A DNA stretch of 64,000 bases. Source: DAOSCP01 sp035379625 (lineage in GTDB: Bacteria; Bacteroidota; Ignavibacteria; Ignavibacteriales; DAOSCP01). This document shows, in pieces, positions 17,536 to 25,317 of this stretch. Each line of letters begins with the position of its first letter. Position 1 is the first letter of the stretch. The notes under the pieces are model-generated. The model saw nothing but the letters and a program-made list of their open reading frames with translations. It made no database searches and was not told where the DNA came from. Made by a program: the position numbers and the translations under genes. Where the stretch lies: the NCBI GenBank assembly GCA_035379625.1, contig DAOSVM010000003.1:1-64000 (forward strand). Reading direction: 5' to 3'.

Positions 17536-18882
17536 TTAATAAATTTTTTCAATTTTTATATTTTTAAAGTAATGATATAATATTTCATCGAACTTGTATC
17601 CTAATTCAGCCATCAAAGCTGCACCAATTTGGCACATTCCAACACCATGCCCCCAACCTGCACCTTTTATTACAAATTCTTCTGGGATTTGAGAATCATG
17701 TTTTTTCTTCTTCAATACAACAAAAGCTGAACTGTATAAATGTGTTGGGGATAATGCTTTTCTGATTAATAATTCTTTCCCTATTGTTAAAGTTTTTTGG
17801 GTACCGACAATTTTTAATTTTATAATTCGACCCGATTTGCCTCTTTCAAGTGGGATTAAATCAATAATTTGCCCAAAATCTATATCAATTTTTTTATGAA
17901 TTAAGTTTGACAATTCATTCTGAGAATATTTAACTTCCCATCTAAAAAAATCAGGAGTAGTATTTTTATCATATTCTTGTAAAACTTGAGAAAGAACATT
18001 TTCGTCGTTAGTATTACAAAAAGCTGGTGGATTTGATAATATCCATTTTTCAGCATTATCTTCTTTTGTTAAATCTAAATCATATTCATCAGGAATATGT
18101 TTCCAATCAACAATAGATAACAAATAATCTTTTTTTACAGGTTCCCAAACATGTTCAAAATTTTCGGATATACCACCGCAAGATTTGGAAAATCGAGCGT
18201 CACAGATTTCACCATTACTAGTAATGACAATACCAGCAGTATTTCTGACAGCTTTTTGAGCTGCATCGGTATAAATTTTAGCAATACCTTGATATCGTTG
18301 GCAATGATCATCAGCACATACATCAAAAAGTTCGTGATCTTCTCTATCCCACCATTTTATTAAAGTATCATCAGTTTGATATGTTGTTACATAATTTTCT
18401 TTTTTTTCTTTAAGTTTTTTATTTTTTTCCAATTGAGCTAGTAGCCAACTTCTTGAAACAATAGCATGTGCTTTTAATAAATCTATTGAACTTGTAGCCC
18501 TCATCTCAGAACAAATTACACTTTCTAAATAGTGTTCAACGCCAATTATATTGATAGCGTGTAAGATATCGCCATCTTTTAATATTTTTAATTGACCTTG
18601 GAAACTTTGCTTTTCTTTTTCTTCCCAATGAAAACCAATTCCTATAACTACATCTCTTAACACAAAAGAATTTTGGTTAAAATCTTTTGGTGTGAAAATT
18701 ATTTCATCTGGACTTGTTAACATAGTATTTTCAGATTCAATAACAATTACTTTATTTTGAATACTTGCTTCAAACTTGCCTTTTATTGATTGATTAGTAT
18801 TATTAATATAAAATTCTCCATAAAGTTCGAATTTTACTTTTTCCCCCTGTAAAATTCCTACTGAAATTAATGGCTGCTCCAT
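17536..18882 (-). CDS. SpoIID/LytB domain protein without signal peptide
   Basis: A 448-residue SpoIID/LytB family protein. The core motif YLESVICSEMRATSSIDLLKAHAIVSRSW (described in parts: SEMRATSS and AHAIVSRSW, ~125-150) and the C-terminal GAGWGHGVGMCQIGA are the family hallmarks; the conserved glutamate of SEM is the catalytic residue in the lytic transglycosylase SpoIID. A CADDHCQRYQGIAK segment and CGG motif are typical of the Bacteroidota subgroup. There is no N-terminal signal or membrane segment, so access to peptidoglycan is unclear. A strong ribosome site (GGGGGACAG) precedes the ATG at 18882. It heads an apparent two-gene unit with queD. Confidence 0.8.
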   Translation of the reverse strand: MEQPLISVGILQGEKVKFELYGEFYINNTNQSIKGKFEASIQNKVIVIESENTMLTSPDEIIFTPKDFNQNSFVLRDVVIGIGFHWEEKEKQSFQGQLKILKDGDILHAINIIGVEHYLESVICSEMRATSSIDLLKAHAIVSRSWLLAQLEKNKKLKEKKENYVTTYQTDDTLIKWWDREDHELFDVCADDHCQRYQGIAKIYTDAAQKAVRNTAGIVITSNGEICDARFSKSCGGISENFEHVWEPVKKDYLLSIVDWKHIPDEYDLDLTKEDNAEKWILSNPPAFCNTNDENVLSQVLQEYDKNTTPDFFRWEVKYSQNELSNLIHKKIDIDFGQIIDLIPLERGKSGRIIKLKIVGTQKTLTIGKELLIRKALSPTHLYSSAFVVLKKKKHDSQIPEEFVIKGAGWGHGVGMCQIGAALMAELGYKFDEILYHYFKNIKIEKIY

Positions 18883-18923
18883 CTGTCCCCCTATTTTTCA
18901 TTTTTTTTTTGTAAATTATAATT

Positions 18924-20351
18924 ATGCTTTTAAAATTAAAAAAAAAATTCATCATTTTATATTTATTTTTTTATTTTATAATCCCTTTGAATTTTGTCTA
19001 TTCAAAAGACAAAACAGCACTAGAAGATTCGTTAAATAATTATATTATCAACTTTAATCATTTTGACTATATCAAAAGAATAATAAATGAGCAAAATAAT
19101 GGATTTTTAAATAATTACTTTATGCTTGATAGTTTAAATTATGAAATCAAAGATTCAACAGTTTATATCGTTCCACTCTACGGATATATTAAGAATAAAC
19201 TTTATAGAATAAAATCTATTGAGACATTTGGGAATAAGCTTACAACTCTAAGTACAATATCTCATATTATCAATATAAACGAGAATGACATTTTAAATTA
19301 TAATAAAATTTCAAATATTAGTCATAAATTCAAACAATACGAATTTATTATATTAAATTCTTATCAGGTTATTTTGGATACAAGCGGAAACGCGTATTTA
19401 AAACTTTTTTTACAAGAAAAGAGAAGCACTTTTTTTGATGGTATAATTGGTTTTACAAAAAATAATGATATTACTGAATTATATGGTAAGGTACAACTTT
19501 CTATAAATAACTTATTTGGCACCGCTAGGAAACTTGGACTTTTATGGCAAAAACCTAAAAAAAACTATTCTGAAATCAATATTTCATATTATGAGCCTTG
19601 GATTTTAAATAACTCTTTATCAGCCCAATTAAGGTTTAAGCAATATAAGCACGACACATTATTTATTCAAACAGGTTATAGCTTAGATATTTTTTATTCA
19701 ATTGATGATAAATCGTACATATCCTATGGAATAAGTGCAATCTACAATAATTCATCCCAAAAATTTAATAATAATTATCCAAATTCATCTGAATTAAGTT
19801 ATAATTTTTCTTATAGTTATAATTCGTTAGACGACAATTTTACACCTACAAATGGGTTTTATAATAAGATAGAAATCTCAAATATTTTAAAGAATAATAA
19901 GGATTTTAGTAAAAAATTTAATCAATATGAAATAACATCTACTTTTAGGATTATAAACAACCTTCACGATAACTTATTTTTATATAATGCATTACATTTT
20001 TATTACAAAACTGGTAATAATATAACGTTAGATAATTTATATAAAGTTGGTGGATTTAACACAATTAGAGGTTATGACGAATATCAATTTTTTGGAAATT
20101 ATATTTTTTATTGTAATAATGAATTTCGTATATATACAGCTAATAAATCGTCATTTTTTCTTTTCTACGATTATGGAGTAATTAGAAATATAAAAGTTGA
20201 TTATAATTTAGGAAATAATTATGTTAGAGGATACGGTATAGGCACAATTTTTGAAACAAAAAATGGTAAATTCTCCCTTAGTTTTGCATTTAATAAAAAC
20301 TTTAATTTTAATGAGTTAAAAATTCATTTTGGTTTTTTATCGCTATTTTAA
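18924..20351 (+). CDS. Omp85/TamA-like outer membrane protein
   Basis: A 475-residue exported protein: signal peptide 1-~28, one POTRA-like module (~70-150, YRIKSIETFGNKLTT...) and a C-terminal 16-strand-like barrel. The barrel carries the conserved Omp85 loop-6 motif in NTIRGYDEYQFFG (~384), plus alternating aromatic strands and a terminal phenylalanine. This identifies the BamA/TamA/FhaC superfamily, which inserts or secretes proteins across the outer membrane. The protein is much shorter than BamA (which has five POTRAs). A C-terminal Phe is the usual outer-membrane sorting signal. It is followed 37 bp later by a glycosyltransferase on the same strand, so a link to surface polysaccharide is possible. 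Confidence 0.75.
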   Translation: MLLKLKKKFIILYLFFYFIIPLNFVYSKDKTALEDSLNNYIINFNHFDYIKRIINEQNNGFLNNYFMLDSLNYEIKDSTVYIVPLYGYIKNKLYRIKSIETFGNKLTTLSTISHIININENDILNYNKISNISHKFKQYEFIILNSYQVILDTSGNAYLKLFLQEKRSTFFDGIIGFTKNNDITELYGKVQLSINNLFGTARKLGLLWQKPKKNYSEINISYYEPWILNNSLSAQLRFKQYKHDTLFIQTGYSLDIFYSIDDKSYISYGISAIYNNSSQKFNNNYPNSSELSYNFSYSYNSLDDNFTPTNGFYNKIEISNILKNNKDFSKKFNQYEITSTFRIINNLHDNLFLYNALHFYYKTGNNITLDNLYKVGGFNTIRGYDEYQFFGNYIFYCNNEFRIYTANKSSFFLFYDYGVIRNIKVDYNLGNNYVRGYGIGTIFETKNGKFSLSFAFNKNFNFNELKIHFGFLSLF

Positions 20352-20388
20352 TTATATTATATATATAAACATAAAATATTGAGACACA

Positions 20389-21795
20389 ATGAGTATTGAT
20401 AAAAAGAATATTAATTTTAAAGATTTTACAAAATCACATGAATATAATTATAAAGAAGAAGAGAAGAAAAAAATAAGGTTAATAATTGTTTCAGGCTCGT
20501 TAGCTTTGGTATCTTTTTTATTAATTGTATTTACCTTACCGTATACTGTTTTATCTTGGAATGGCTTATTTGTTTATACAACAGTAATTGCCTTGACAGT
20601 ATTTCTTTTAATCTTACTTTTAAGATATTTTGGTATATTAATTTTATCATATATAAATGTTGTTAAATATACATATGCTGAAGTACCTAATTTTTTCCCA
20701 TTTGTATCCATTATTGTTCCTGCGTACAACGAAGGAGTAACAATATTTGATTCTGTAAATTCATTACTCAACATAGATTATCCTAATTTTGAAGTAATAA
20801 TTGTAAATGACGGTTCTACTGATGATACTGCTGAACAGGCTCAGAAATTAGTCGGTTTACATAAAGGTAAATATAATAATTTAATACGCGTTAGTCTTAT
20901 TAATAAGAAAAACGGTGGTAAATCAAAAGCATTAAATACAGGGATACAATATTCGAAAGCTGAATTTGTTGTCTGTATGGATGGTGATTCGATTTTGTCA
21001 CCAGAAACTTTAAAATTAGGGATAAGGCATTTTACAAATCCTGAAATAGGTGCCGTTGCTGGGAATGTAAAAGTTATTAATCGTCATAAACTTATCACAA
21101 AATTGCAGGCTCTTGAATATATCGAAGGGCTTAATATGGCCAGAAACGCACAAAGTTTTTTACAAACAGTTAATATTATTCCTGGTCCAATTGGTATTTT
21201 CAGGAAAAAAGCCATCATATCAGCTGGTTGGTATGATAGTGATACTTTTGCAGAGGATGCAGATTTAACATTAAAAATTGTTGAAGCAGGATGGAAAGTT
21301 ACATATGAACCAATGGCTATTTCATATACAGAAGCTCCTGAGAAATTATATAACCTATTAAAACAGAGATATCGTTGGACACGTGGGATTTTACAAGCAC
21401 TACGTAAGCACAAACATAGCCTTTTCTCACCTACAAAAAATTTACCAAATTTTTTTGTTTTATGGTCAATGTTTTATGAAGCATTAATTTGGCCTACTAT
21501 GAATCTTATTGCAAACATTTTTTTTATAGTTGTTGCTTTATTTTTTGGAATGTCAAATTTAATATTTTATTGGTGGGTTACAATTACTATTTTAGATGTT
21601 GTTACAGCATTATTTTGTGTAGCTGTTGAAGCAGAGGAATTTAACTTAGTTTTTTATGCTATAATATACAGATTGTTCTTTATAATGATTATCGATGTAA
21701 CAAAAGTAATGGCTACAATTGAAGAATTTATTGGTTTGGGTATGAATTGGGGAAAATTGGAGCGAGTTGGTTTACTAAAGCCACAAACTCAATAA
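20389..21795 (+). CDS. Membrane glycosyltransferase, family 2 (processive, PgaC/NodC-like)
   Basis: Inner membrane polysaccharide synthase of 468 residues. Two N-terminal membrane helices (~30-90), a GT-A domain (~105-330) with FVSIIVPAYNEG, NDGSTDDT, the metal-binding DGDS, the catalytic EDADLT and the QRYRW motif (Q-x-x-RW) that marks processive enzymes such as poly-N-acetylglucosamine, hyaluronan and cellulose synthases; then three to four C-terminal membrane helices. Sugar donor cannot be fixed. No deacetylase or export gene is adjacent, although deacetylase-like proteins occur at 31832-35307. Confidence 0.85.
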   Translation: MSIDKKNINFKDFTKSHEYNYKEEEKKKIRLIIVSGSLALVSFLLIVFTLPYTVLSWNGLFVYTTVIALTVFLLILLLRYFGILILSYINVVKYTYAEVPNFFPFVSIIVPAYNEGVTIFDSVNSLLNIDYPNFEVIIVNDGSTDDTAEQAQKLVGLHKGKYNNLIRVSLINKKNGGKSKALNTGIQYSKAEFVVCMDGDSILSPETLKLGIRHFTNPEIGAVAGNVKVINRHKLITKLQALEYIEGLNMARNAQSFLQTVNIIPGPIGIFRKKAIISAGWYDSDTFAEDADLTLKIVEAGWKVTYEPMAISYTEAPEKLYNLLKQRYRWTRGILQALRKHKHSLFSPTKNLPNFFVLWSMFYEALIWPTMNLIANIFFIVVALFFGMSNLIFYWWVTITILDVVTALFCVAVEAEEFNLVFYAIIYRLFFIMIIDVTKVMATIEEFIGLGMNWGKLERVGLLKPQTQ

Positions 21796-22845
21796 TTATT
21801 CTGCATTTGCCAACTGCCCACAAGCAGCTTTTATTCTATTACCTTGAGTATTTCGAATAAAAACTGTTACATTTCGATTTCTTAATTGATTAGCAAAATG
21901 TTCTATTCTATCCATTGGAGTAGGCTTAAGTTTTGCTGAAATTGAGTTTTCATCTTTTATCATATGAGATATACTATTAAAAGGAATAATATTTATTTTT
22001 GATGGTATTTTCGCTGCTAATTTTGATAATGCTTCAATATCTTCATCTCTATCATTAATCCCTTCAAACATTGTATATTCGTAAGTAATTCTTTGATTTG
22101 TTACATTATAATAATATTTAAGTGCTTCTATTACCTTTTCAAGTGGATATTTTTTGTTGATTGGCATTATTTGAGTTCTAATATCGTTAAAACAAGAATG
22201 AAGGGATAAAGCCAATTTCACTCTAATCCCTAAATCAGCTAATAATTTTATTTTTTCAGGTATCCCTGATGTTGATATTGTTATATGATGTCTACTTAGT
22301 TTTTTTGCCATATCATGTGTAAATATTTGAAGGGATTTAATGGTAGCTTCAAAATTTATCAAAGGCTCGCCCATTCCCATATATACAATATTTGTAATTT
22401 GTTTCTGAAGATTTCTTTGTGTAATAAAGTACTGATCTACAATTTCACCAGCTGAAAGATTACGTATATATCCCATCTGACCAGTAGCACAAAACTTACA
22501 ATCTAAAGGGCAGCCTACTTGAGTTGAAAGGCATAATGTCGTTCTGTTTCTACTTTCATCAGGGATTATAACACTTTCTATTTTTTTCCCATCAAGTGTT
22601 TGATAAACAATTTTTTTTGTATATTCGACATCATCAAATAATTCTTTTATTGGGCTTAAAGTATCTAGAATTGTATTCTCCTGTAAATATTTTCTCAAGT
22701 CTTTAGGTAAGTTATCCATAACATCGTAATTATCAACATTATGATTATATATCCAATTGAAAAGTTGTTTAGCTCGATACTTGGGTTGATTAATTGATAA
22801 AAAAAACTCTTCAAGTTCTGCTAATGTAAGCCCTTTTAGTATCAT
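21796..22845 (-). CDS. rlmN: 23S rRNA (adenine2503-C2)-methyltransferase / tRNA (A37-C2) methyltransferase RlmN
   Basis: Radical-SAM methyltransferase. The iron-sulfur cluster motif is CPLDCKFC (CxxxCxxC) after TTLCLSTQVG; YMGMGEPL and the SAM-binding segment follow, and the catalytic C-terminal cysteine is in AACGQL. Start chosen is ATG 22843-22845 (MILKGLTLAELEEF, matching family N-termini), giving 349 residues; an in-frame TTG at 22873-22875 would add ten unlikely residues. The gene abuts the glycosyltransferase stop convergently with no spacer. Confidence 0.92.
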   Translation of the reverse strand: MILKGLTLAELEEFFLSINQPKYRAKQLFNWIYNHNVDNYDVMDNLPKDLRKYLQENTILDTLSPIKELFDDVEYTKKIVYQTLDGKKIESVIIPDESRNRTTLCLSTQVGCPLDCKFCATGQMGYIRNLSAGEIVDQYFITQRNLQKQITNIVYMGMGEPLINFEATIKSLQIFTHDMAKKLSRHHITISTSGIPEKIKLLADLGIRVKLALSLHSCFNDIRTQIMPINKKYPLEKVIEALKYYYNVTNQRITYEYTMFEGINDRDEDIEALSKLAAKIPSKINIIPFNSISHMIKDENSISAKLKPTPMDRIEHFANQLRNRNVTVFIRNTQGNRIKAACGQLANAE

Positions 22846-22960
22846 AATTCTTACTTTTTTTATTTTAGTATGCAAATTTAAGCAATATAATGTAATTAAA
22901 AAACAATTTTGAACTAAAAAAAGTTTAAATTATGTTTTTTATTAAAATAATGAGGTACAA

Positions 22961-23422
22961 ATGTACTGGGTTTTTAAAAGTGAACCTTCCGTTTTTTCGA
23001 TTGATGATTTACTAAATTCATCAAATCAAACTACTTTTTGGGATGGTGTAAGAAACTATCAAGCTCGTAACTTTTTAAGAGATAACATTAAACTTGATGA
23101 TCTGGTATTATTTTATCACAGTAATGCTAAAGAATATACAGGAATTGTTGGTTTGTGCAAGGTTGTAAAAGAAGGTTATCCAGATCCTTCACAATTTAAT
23201 CCTCAAAGTAAATATTATGATCCAACTTCGAAAATCGATAATCCAACTTGGTATTGCGTAGATATTAAATTTCTTGAAAAATTTCCTAAGGTATTAACTC
23301 TTGACGAAATTAAAAATAATCAAATACTTTCAAATATGAAAATTGCACAAAAGGGGAATAGGCTTTCCATTACACCTGTAACAAAAGAAGAGTTTGAAGA
23401 AATAATGAAAATAATTAGATAA
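22961..23422 (+). CDS. EVE domain protein
   Basis: A 153-residue single-domain protein of the EVE family (thymocyte nuclear protein 1-like, PUA-like fold) thought to bind modified bases in DNA or RNA. The family motif MYWVFKSEPSVFSIDDL at the N-terminus, WDGVRNYQARNFLR (~27-40), DLVLFYHSN and the C-terminal RLSITPVTKEEFEEI are all present. Preceded by a GAGG ribosome site. It is 43 bp upstream of the thioredoxin region and may be co-transcribed with it. Confidence 0.88.
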   Translation: MYWVFKSEPSVFSIDDLLNSSNQTTFWDGVRNYQARNFLRDNIKLDDLVLFYHSNAKEYTGIVGLCKVVKEGYPDPSQFNPQSKYYDPTSKIDNPTWYCVDIKFLEKFPKVLTLDEIKNNQILSNMKIAQKGNRLSITPVTKEEFEEIMKIIR

Positions 23423-23486
23423 TAAAATATTTTGTAACCAAAATTAAATTATTCCATCATACTGTATGAAAAAACAAATAAATATC

Positions 23487-23491
23487 AAGGG
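23487..23491 (+). promoter_or_regulatory. Ribosome binding site deciding the thioredoxin start
   Basis: AAGGG lies seven bases before ATG 23499 and favours it over the in-frame ATG at 23466, which has no visible ribosome site. Confidence 0.5.
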
Positions 23492-23498
23492 TAAAAAT

Positions 23499-23879
23499 AT
23501 GCAAGTCGAACATTTAACAAAACAAACGTTTCTTGAAAAAGTTTTCGATTACGAAAACAATAAAGAATGGAAATATCAAGGTAAAGTACCAGCAATTATT
23601 GATTTCTGGGCTGAATGGTGTGGTCCATGTAGAATGGTAGGTCCAGTTTTGGAAGAATTACAAAAAGAATATGGTGACAAGATTCAAGTTTACAAAGTTA
23701 ACACAGAAGAAGAACAAGAATTAGCAGCTGTATTTGGGATTAGGAGTATTCCATCATTATTATTCGTTCCTGTAGACGACAGGCCACAAATGGCTGTAGG
23801 AGCATTACCAAAAGAGACATTTTATGAAATTATCAACGATGTTTTAAAAGTTCCAAGACCAATTATAGTAACACCATAA
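23499..23879 (+). CDS. trxA: Thioredoxin
   Basis: Thiol-disulfide oxidoreductase of 126 residues with the active site WAEWCGPCRMV and the cis-proline loop RSIPSLL. An N-terminal extension (~25 residues before PAIIDFW) is slightly longer than E. coli TrxA. Start ATG 23499 is preferred from its ribosome site; ATG 23466 would add eleven basic residues. It is followed directly by an intrinsic terminator and then repeat element A. Thioredoxin reductase is at 42582. Confidence 0.9.
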   Translation: MQVEHLTKQTFLEKVFDYENNKEWKYQGKVPAIIDFWAEWCGPCRMVGPVLEELQKEYGDKIQVYKVNTEEEQELAAVFGIRSIPSLLFVPVDDRPQMAVGALPKETFYEIINDVLKVPRPIIVTP

Positions 23880-23887
23880 TTTTGAAG

Positions 23888-23915
23888 GCTCTCTTAAAAG
23901 GAGAGCTTTTTTTTT
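23888..23915 (+). terminator. trxA terminator
   Basis: Stem GCTCTC/GAGAGC, loop TTAAAAG, then nine T. It stands five bases before the left end of repeat element A. Confidence 0.85.
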
Positions 23916-23945
23916 ATTTATTAGCTCAGACGGTGTAAGCTTAAA

Positions 23946-23971
23946 GCTCGTGCGCACGAAGGCGCACGGGC
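23946..23971 (+). other. GC-rich hairpin A1
   Basis: Stem GCTCGTGCGC/GCGCACGGGC with loop ACGAAG, ten pairs including one G.U on the plus strand. The B counterpart (49809-49834) is fully Watson-Crick. Confidence 0.75.
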
Positions 23972-24124
23972 AGGCTAACGCCAAAAATATGGTAGATTAA
24001 TTAAAGCATATCTTACATAATATCAACGACATACAACATTTATGCATCTACCTAAATAACTATTTATTAAAAATTTTCCAAAGTAATACCAAACTTTAAT
24101 AATATTAAAATATTTTCGGGATTA

Positions 24125-24290
24125 CAATATAATTGTATTTTCGATATATTCACTTGTTCTAAAAATATATTTGTATTTGCAATATAATTGTATATATGAT
24201 ATATCGGCAATTATCAATAATATATTTGTAAATACAATATAATTGTTTTACGATATAATAGAAAATGCAATTATATTACAAAAATAATTG
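24125..24290 (+). repeat. 55-bp tandem repeats in element A
   Basis: Three units begin at 24125, 24180 and 24235, spaced exactly 55 bp. Each starts CAATATAATTGT; the first two continue through GATATAT and end near AATATATTTGTA. The third is more diverged after the first ~20 bases. The same unit with the same 55-bp period recurs, inverted, in element B. Confidence 0.75.
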
Positions 24291-24382
24291 TATCAATTTT
24301 AAGCTGCCACGCATTTAAGAAAAATTAGAATATTAAGGCCTCAAAGCACCGCTATTTGTAAGGTGTCTAAGAGAAGAGTTTT

Positions 24383-24435
24383 GCGGGCCGTTCCGGCCCG
24401 CTGCCCCTTGCGGCATGACGAATGCCGCAAGGGGC
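24383..24435 (+). other. GC-rich hairpins A2 and A3
   Basis: A2: GCGGGCC/GGCCCGC with loop GTTCC (24383-24401). A3: a perfect 14-bp stem beginning GCCCCTTGCGGCAT with loop GACGA (24403-24435). They are separated by one base and lie just inside the right end of element A. Confidence 0.8.
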
Positions 24436-24481
24436 TAAGCTTATACTGTCTGAGCTATATATTTTATTTAATTTTTAAAAT

Positions 24482-24515
24482 AAAAAAAGGCAAGCTCGCT
24501 TTTTGCTCGCCTGCC
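24482..24515 (-). terminator. sdhB terminator
   Basis: On the minus strand a GC-rich stem-loop (GGCAGGC ... GCTTGCC, 24489-24515) is followed by seven T, 28 bases after the sdhB stop. A near-identical terminator ends the RND gene next to element B. Confidence 0.75.
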
Positions 24516-24543
24516 TTAATGATGTACTTTAATTACTTCCTAA

Positions 24544-25317
24544 TTATAACTCAACATTATTTGAGCTAAGTTTAGCTTTAATGTATTCACGATTTAATCT
24601 AGCAATATGTGAAACTGGAATTCCTTTTGGACATTCGGCTTCACAGGCATAAGTATTTGAGCAGTAACCAAAGCCTTCAGCATCCATAGTTTTAACCATC
24701 TTTTCAACTCTTTCTTTTCTTTCAACTTGACCTTGTGGTAAAAGAGCTAATTGGGAAACTTTGGCACTTACAAAAAGCATAGCCGAAGCATTAGGACATG
24801 TAGCAACGCATGCACCACAACCAATACAAGCTGCTGCTTCAAAAGCTTCCAAAGCTGTATCTTTATGAATTGGAATATTATTAGCATCACGTGCAGAGCC
24901 AGTATTCACAGAAACATAACCACCAGCTTGCATAATTCTATCAAAAGCGGAACGATCAACTACCAAATCTTTGATAATTGGGAATGGTTTAGCTCTCCAT
25001 GGCTCAATAACAATAGTATCGCCATCATTGAAATGTCTCATATGTAACTGGCATGTTGTAATACCTTGTAAAGGACCATGAGCTCTACCATTGATAAACA
25101 TACCACAGCTACCACAAATACCTTCACGGCAATCGTGCTCGAAGGCAATAGGATCTTCACCATTTTTTTGTAACTGTTCGTTAAGAACATCTAACATTTC
25201 AAGAAAAGAAGCATCTGTTGAAATGCCAGTTACTTTATATTCTTTAAATTCGCCTTTTTTGCTATTTCTTGGCTGACGCCATATCTTTAGTGTTAATGAT
25301 AATTTCTTGCTAGCCAT
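24544..25317 (-). CDS. sdhB: Succinate dehydrogenase/fumarate reductase iron-sulfur subunit
   Basis: SdhB/FrdB of 257 residues. The [2Fe-2S] ligands lie in CREGICGSCGMFINGRAHGP and TTCQLHM; the [4Fe-4S] motif is CIGCGACVATCP and the [3Fe-4S] site uses YCSNTYACEAECPKGIP. It transfers electrons from the flavoprotein to the cytochrome b/quinone. Start overlaps the sdhA stop by one base (TAATG), implying coupled translation. Last gene of the sdhCAB operon, followed by a terminator. Confidence 0.95.
   Translation of the reverse strand: MASKKLSLTLKIWRQPRNSKKGEFKEYKVTGISTDASFLEMLDVLNEQLQKNGEDPIAFEHDCREGICGSCGMFINGRAHGPLQGITTCQLHMRHFNDGDTIVIEPWRAKPFPIIKDLVVDRSAFDRIMQAGGYVSVNTGSARDANNIPIHKDTALEAFEAAACIGCGACVATCPNASAMLFVSAKVSQLALLPQGQVERKERVEKMVKTMDAEGFGYCSNTYACEAECPKGIPVSHIARLNREYIKAKLSSNNVEL

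Larger units (their letters stand above)
23921..24457 (+). repeat. Structured repeat element A
   Basis: A 537-bp non-coding element filling the gap between the convergent trxA and sdhB terminators. Ends are complementary: TTAGCTCAGACGGTGTAAGC at 23921 and AAGCTTATACTGTCTGAGC from 24437, with two G.U (or A.C on the other strand) positions. Inside the left end is a 10-bp GC stem (23946-23971); inside the right end are two GC stems (24383-24401 and 24403-24435, the latter 14 bp and perfect). The AT-rich middle holds three 55-bp tandem repeats. Element B is an inverted homologue. No credible protein is encoded; a 68-codon frame at 24363 merely reads through the hairpins. Orientation + is given from the end with GGTG, where all non-Watson-Crick pairs are G.U. 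Confidence 0.8.

Noticed and set aside
23921..23945. tRNA-like D-arm (TTAGCTCAGACGGTGTAAGC) suggesting a tRNA gene or tRNA-derived repeat
   Set aside because: The string resembles a tRNA D-arm, but no anticodon arm, T-arm (GGTTCRANTCC) or acceptor stem can be built at any of the copies; it pairs with the other end of the element instead.
24125..24290. CRISPR array
   Set aside because: The 55-bp units are contiguous tandem repeats without unique spacers, and there are no cas genes.
23921..24457. Classical insertion sequence or MITE with target duplication
   Set aside because: No clear target-site duplication is visible at A or B, the ends are asymmetric and strand-polarised, and no transposase exists here; a mobile origin is still possible but not supported.
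24363..24569. 68-codon plus-strand frame rich in Arg/Pro/Cys
   Set aside because: It reads through hairpins A2 and A3, the element end and the sdhB terminator and has no counterpart conserved in element B.
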